The translations under genes were made by a program, and so were the position numbers. The notes beneath the pieces were generated by a model. That model saw nothing but the letters and a program-made list of their open reading frames with translations. It was not told where the DNA came from and made no database searches. DNA of 5,871 bases, taken from the NCBI GenBank assembly GCA_014728835.1, contig WJKY01000097.1, positions 1 through 5,871 of the forward strand, in the 5' to 3' direction. The stretch comes from Candidatus Woesearchaeota archaeon (lineage in GTDB: Archaea > Nanobdellota > Nanobdellia > UBA10117 > WJKY01). Shown piece after piece: positions 5,324 through 5,871 of the stretch. The number at the start of each line of letters is the position of its first letter. Positions within the stretch are counted from its first letter, which is position 1.

Positions 5324-5871
5324 ATGGCAATCAGGAAAATAAGGAAAAGGGACGGCAGGATTGTCAGGTTCGATCCAAGGAAGATCACCAATGCCATCCT
5401 TAAGGCGTTCAGGGCGACAGGTGTAGAGGACGGAAAGAACGCAGAAAAGGTAAAAGACGATGTTGTGAGAGCGATCGAGAGACGCTACAAGAAGAAGCTC
5501 GTGACTGTCGAGGGTGTGCAGGACATTGTTGAGGAGATGCTGATAAAGGATGATTTTCCAAAGGTCGCGAAAGCCTACATCCTTTACAGGCAGAAGAGGG
5601 CAGAGAAGCGCGAGACAAGAAGATTCTTCGGCGCAGAGCAGATAGATGTGAGCCTGAACGCAGCCCGTGTCCTGGAGAGGAGATACCTGGTCAAGGACAA
5701 GGAGGGCAGGGTGGTCGAATCTCCGAGGGGCATGTTCAGCCGTGTTGCCCGGAGCATTGCAAAGGCCGACAAAAAATACGACCCCAAGGCAGACACAGAA
5801 AGCCTTGCAAAAGATTTCTATCAGCTCATGTCTGCACTGGAATTCCTTCCCAACAGCCCCACCTTGATGAA
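5324..5871 (+). CDS. nrdJ: Ribonucleotide reductase, probably class II (B12-dependent), 3' partial
   Basis: 182 complete codons, open to the right edge. Ribonucleotide reductase converts ribonucleotides to deoxyribonucleotides in the cytoplasm. Residues about 3-95 form an ATP-cone, the nucleotide-sensing regulatory domain: it opens with IRKRDGRIVRFDPRKI, and the later VEGVQDIVEEML and AKAYILYRQKR are typical. It implies control by ATP/dATP. Residues about 108-182 match the start of the catalytic chain: SLNAARVLERRYL, the KDKEGRVVESP segment and LEFLPNSPTLM. This combination is most like adenosylcobalamin-dependent class II enzymes. The catalytic cysteines and the remainder of the barrel lie outside the window, so the class is not proven. 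The ATG follows the PE stop by 44 bases; no clear Shine-Dalgarno site precedes it. Confidence 0.85.
   Translation, partial: MAIRKIRKRDGRIVRFDPRKITNAILKAFRATGVEDGKNAEKVKDDVVRAIERRYKKKLVTVEGVQDIVEEMLIKDDFPKVAKAYILYRQKRAEKRETRRFFGAEQIDVSLNAARVLERRYLVKDKEGRVVESPRGMFSRVARSIAKADKKYDPKADTESLAKDFYQLMSALEFLPNSPTLM

Noticed and set aside
5122..5397. Hydrophobic 91-residue frame on the - strand opposite the PE tail.
   Set aside because: It is the reverse reading of a purine tract, which necessarily gives Phe/Leu/Ser-rich translation; no other support.
1..5871. A complete Ku-dependent NHEJ operon, a CRISPR system or an insertion element in the window.
   Set aside because: No Ku, primase-like polymerase, Cas protein, transposase, terminal inverted repeat or tRNA/rRNA could be recognised on either strand.

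Overview
The window looks archaeal. The ATP-dependent DNA ligase is of the archaeal/eukaryotic type with an N-terminal DNA-binding domain. The convincing start codons sit about 26 bases downstream of TATA-like boxes with no Shine-Dalgarno site, as in leaderless archaeal genes, and the only large gap is filled with T-tracts of the archaeal terminator kind. The proteins are rich in Lys, Asp and Glu and base composition is roughly balanced. A methanogen-related or DPANN-type archaeon would fit, but nothing here fixes the lineage.

Layout. (1) Bases 3-917, + strand: the 3' end of a gene whose start lies left of the window. It encodes a very acidic coiled-coil protein with two copies of a ~110-residue, cysteine-bounded helical-hairpin unit. 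(2) Bases 918-1063: a T-rich convergent gap that should terminate gene 1. (3) Bases 4515-1064, - strand: a two-gene operon, ATP-dependent DNA ligase then family X DNA polymerase with a PHP domain (polX), joined by a 4-base ATGA overlap. (4) Bases 4516-4613: a compact divergent promoter region with one TATA box for each direction. (5) Bases 4614-5279, + strand: a stand-alone LigD-type 3'-phosphoesterase (PE) with a lysine-rich tail. (6) Bases 5324-5871, + strand: the first 182 codons of a ribonucleotide reductase, most like the adenosylcobalamin-dependent class II enzyme, cut by the right edge.

How they may work together. The PE trims damaged 3' ends, PolX fills short gaps and has its own PHP nuclease domain, and the ligase seals nicks. 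Bacterial LigD carries end-trimming, polymerase and ligase activities in one chain. Here the equivalent activities are separate, share a divergent promoter, and the polymerase is family X rather than the primase-like LigD polymerase. No Ku gene is visible, so gap repair, base-excision repair or an atypical end-joining pathway are all possible. The ribonucleotide reductase next door makes dNTPs, which is compatible with a repair island but may be coincidence.

The two most interesting items are this split LigD-like module and the acidic hairpin protein, whose repeat units keep identical amino-acid sequence over 26 residues while half of the codons differ silently.
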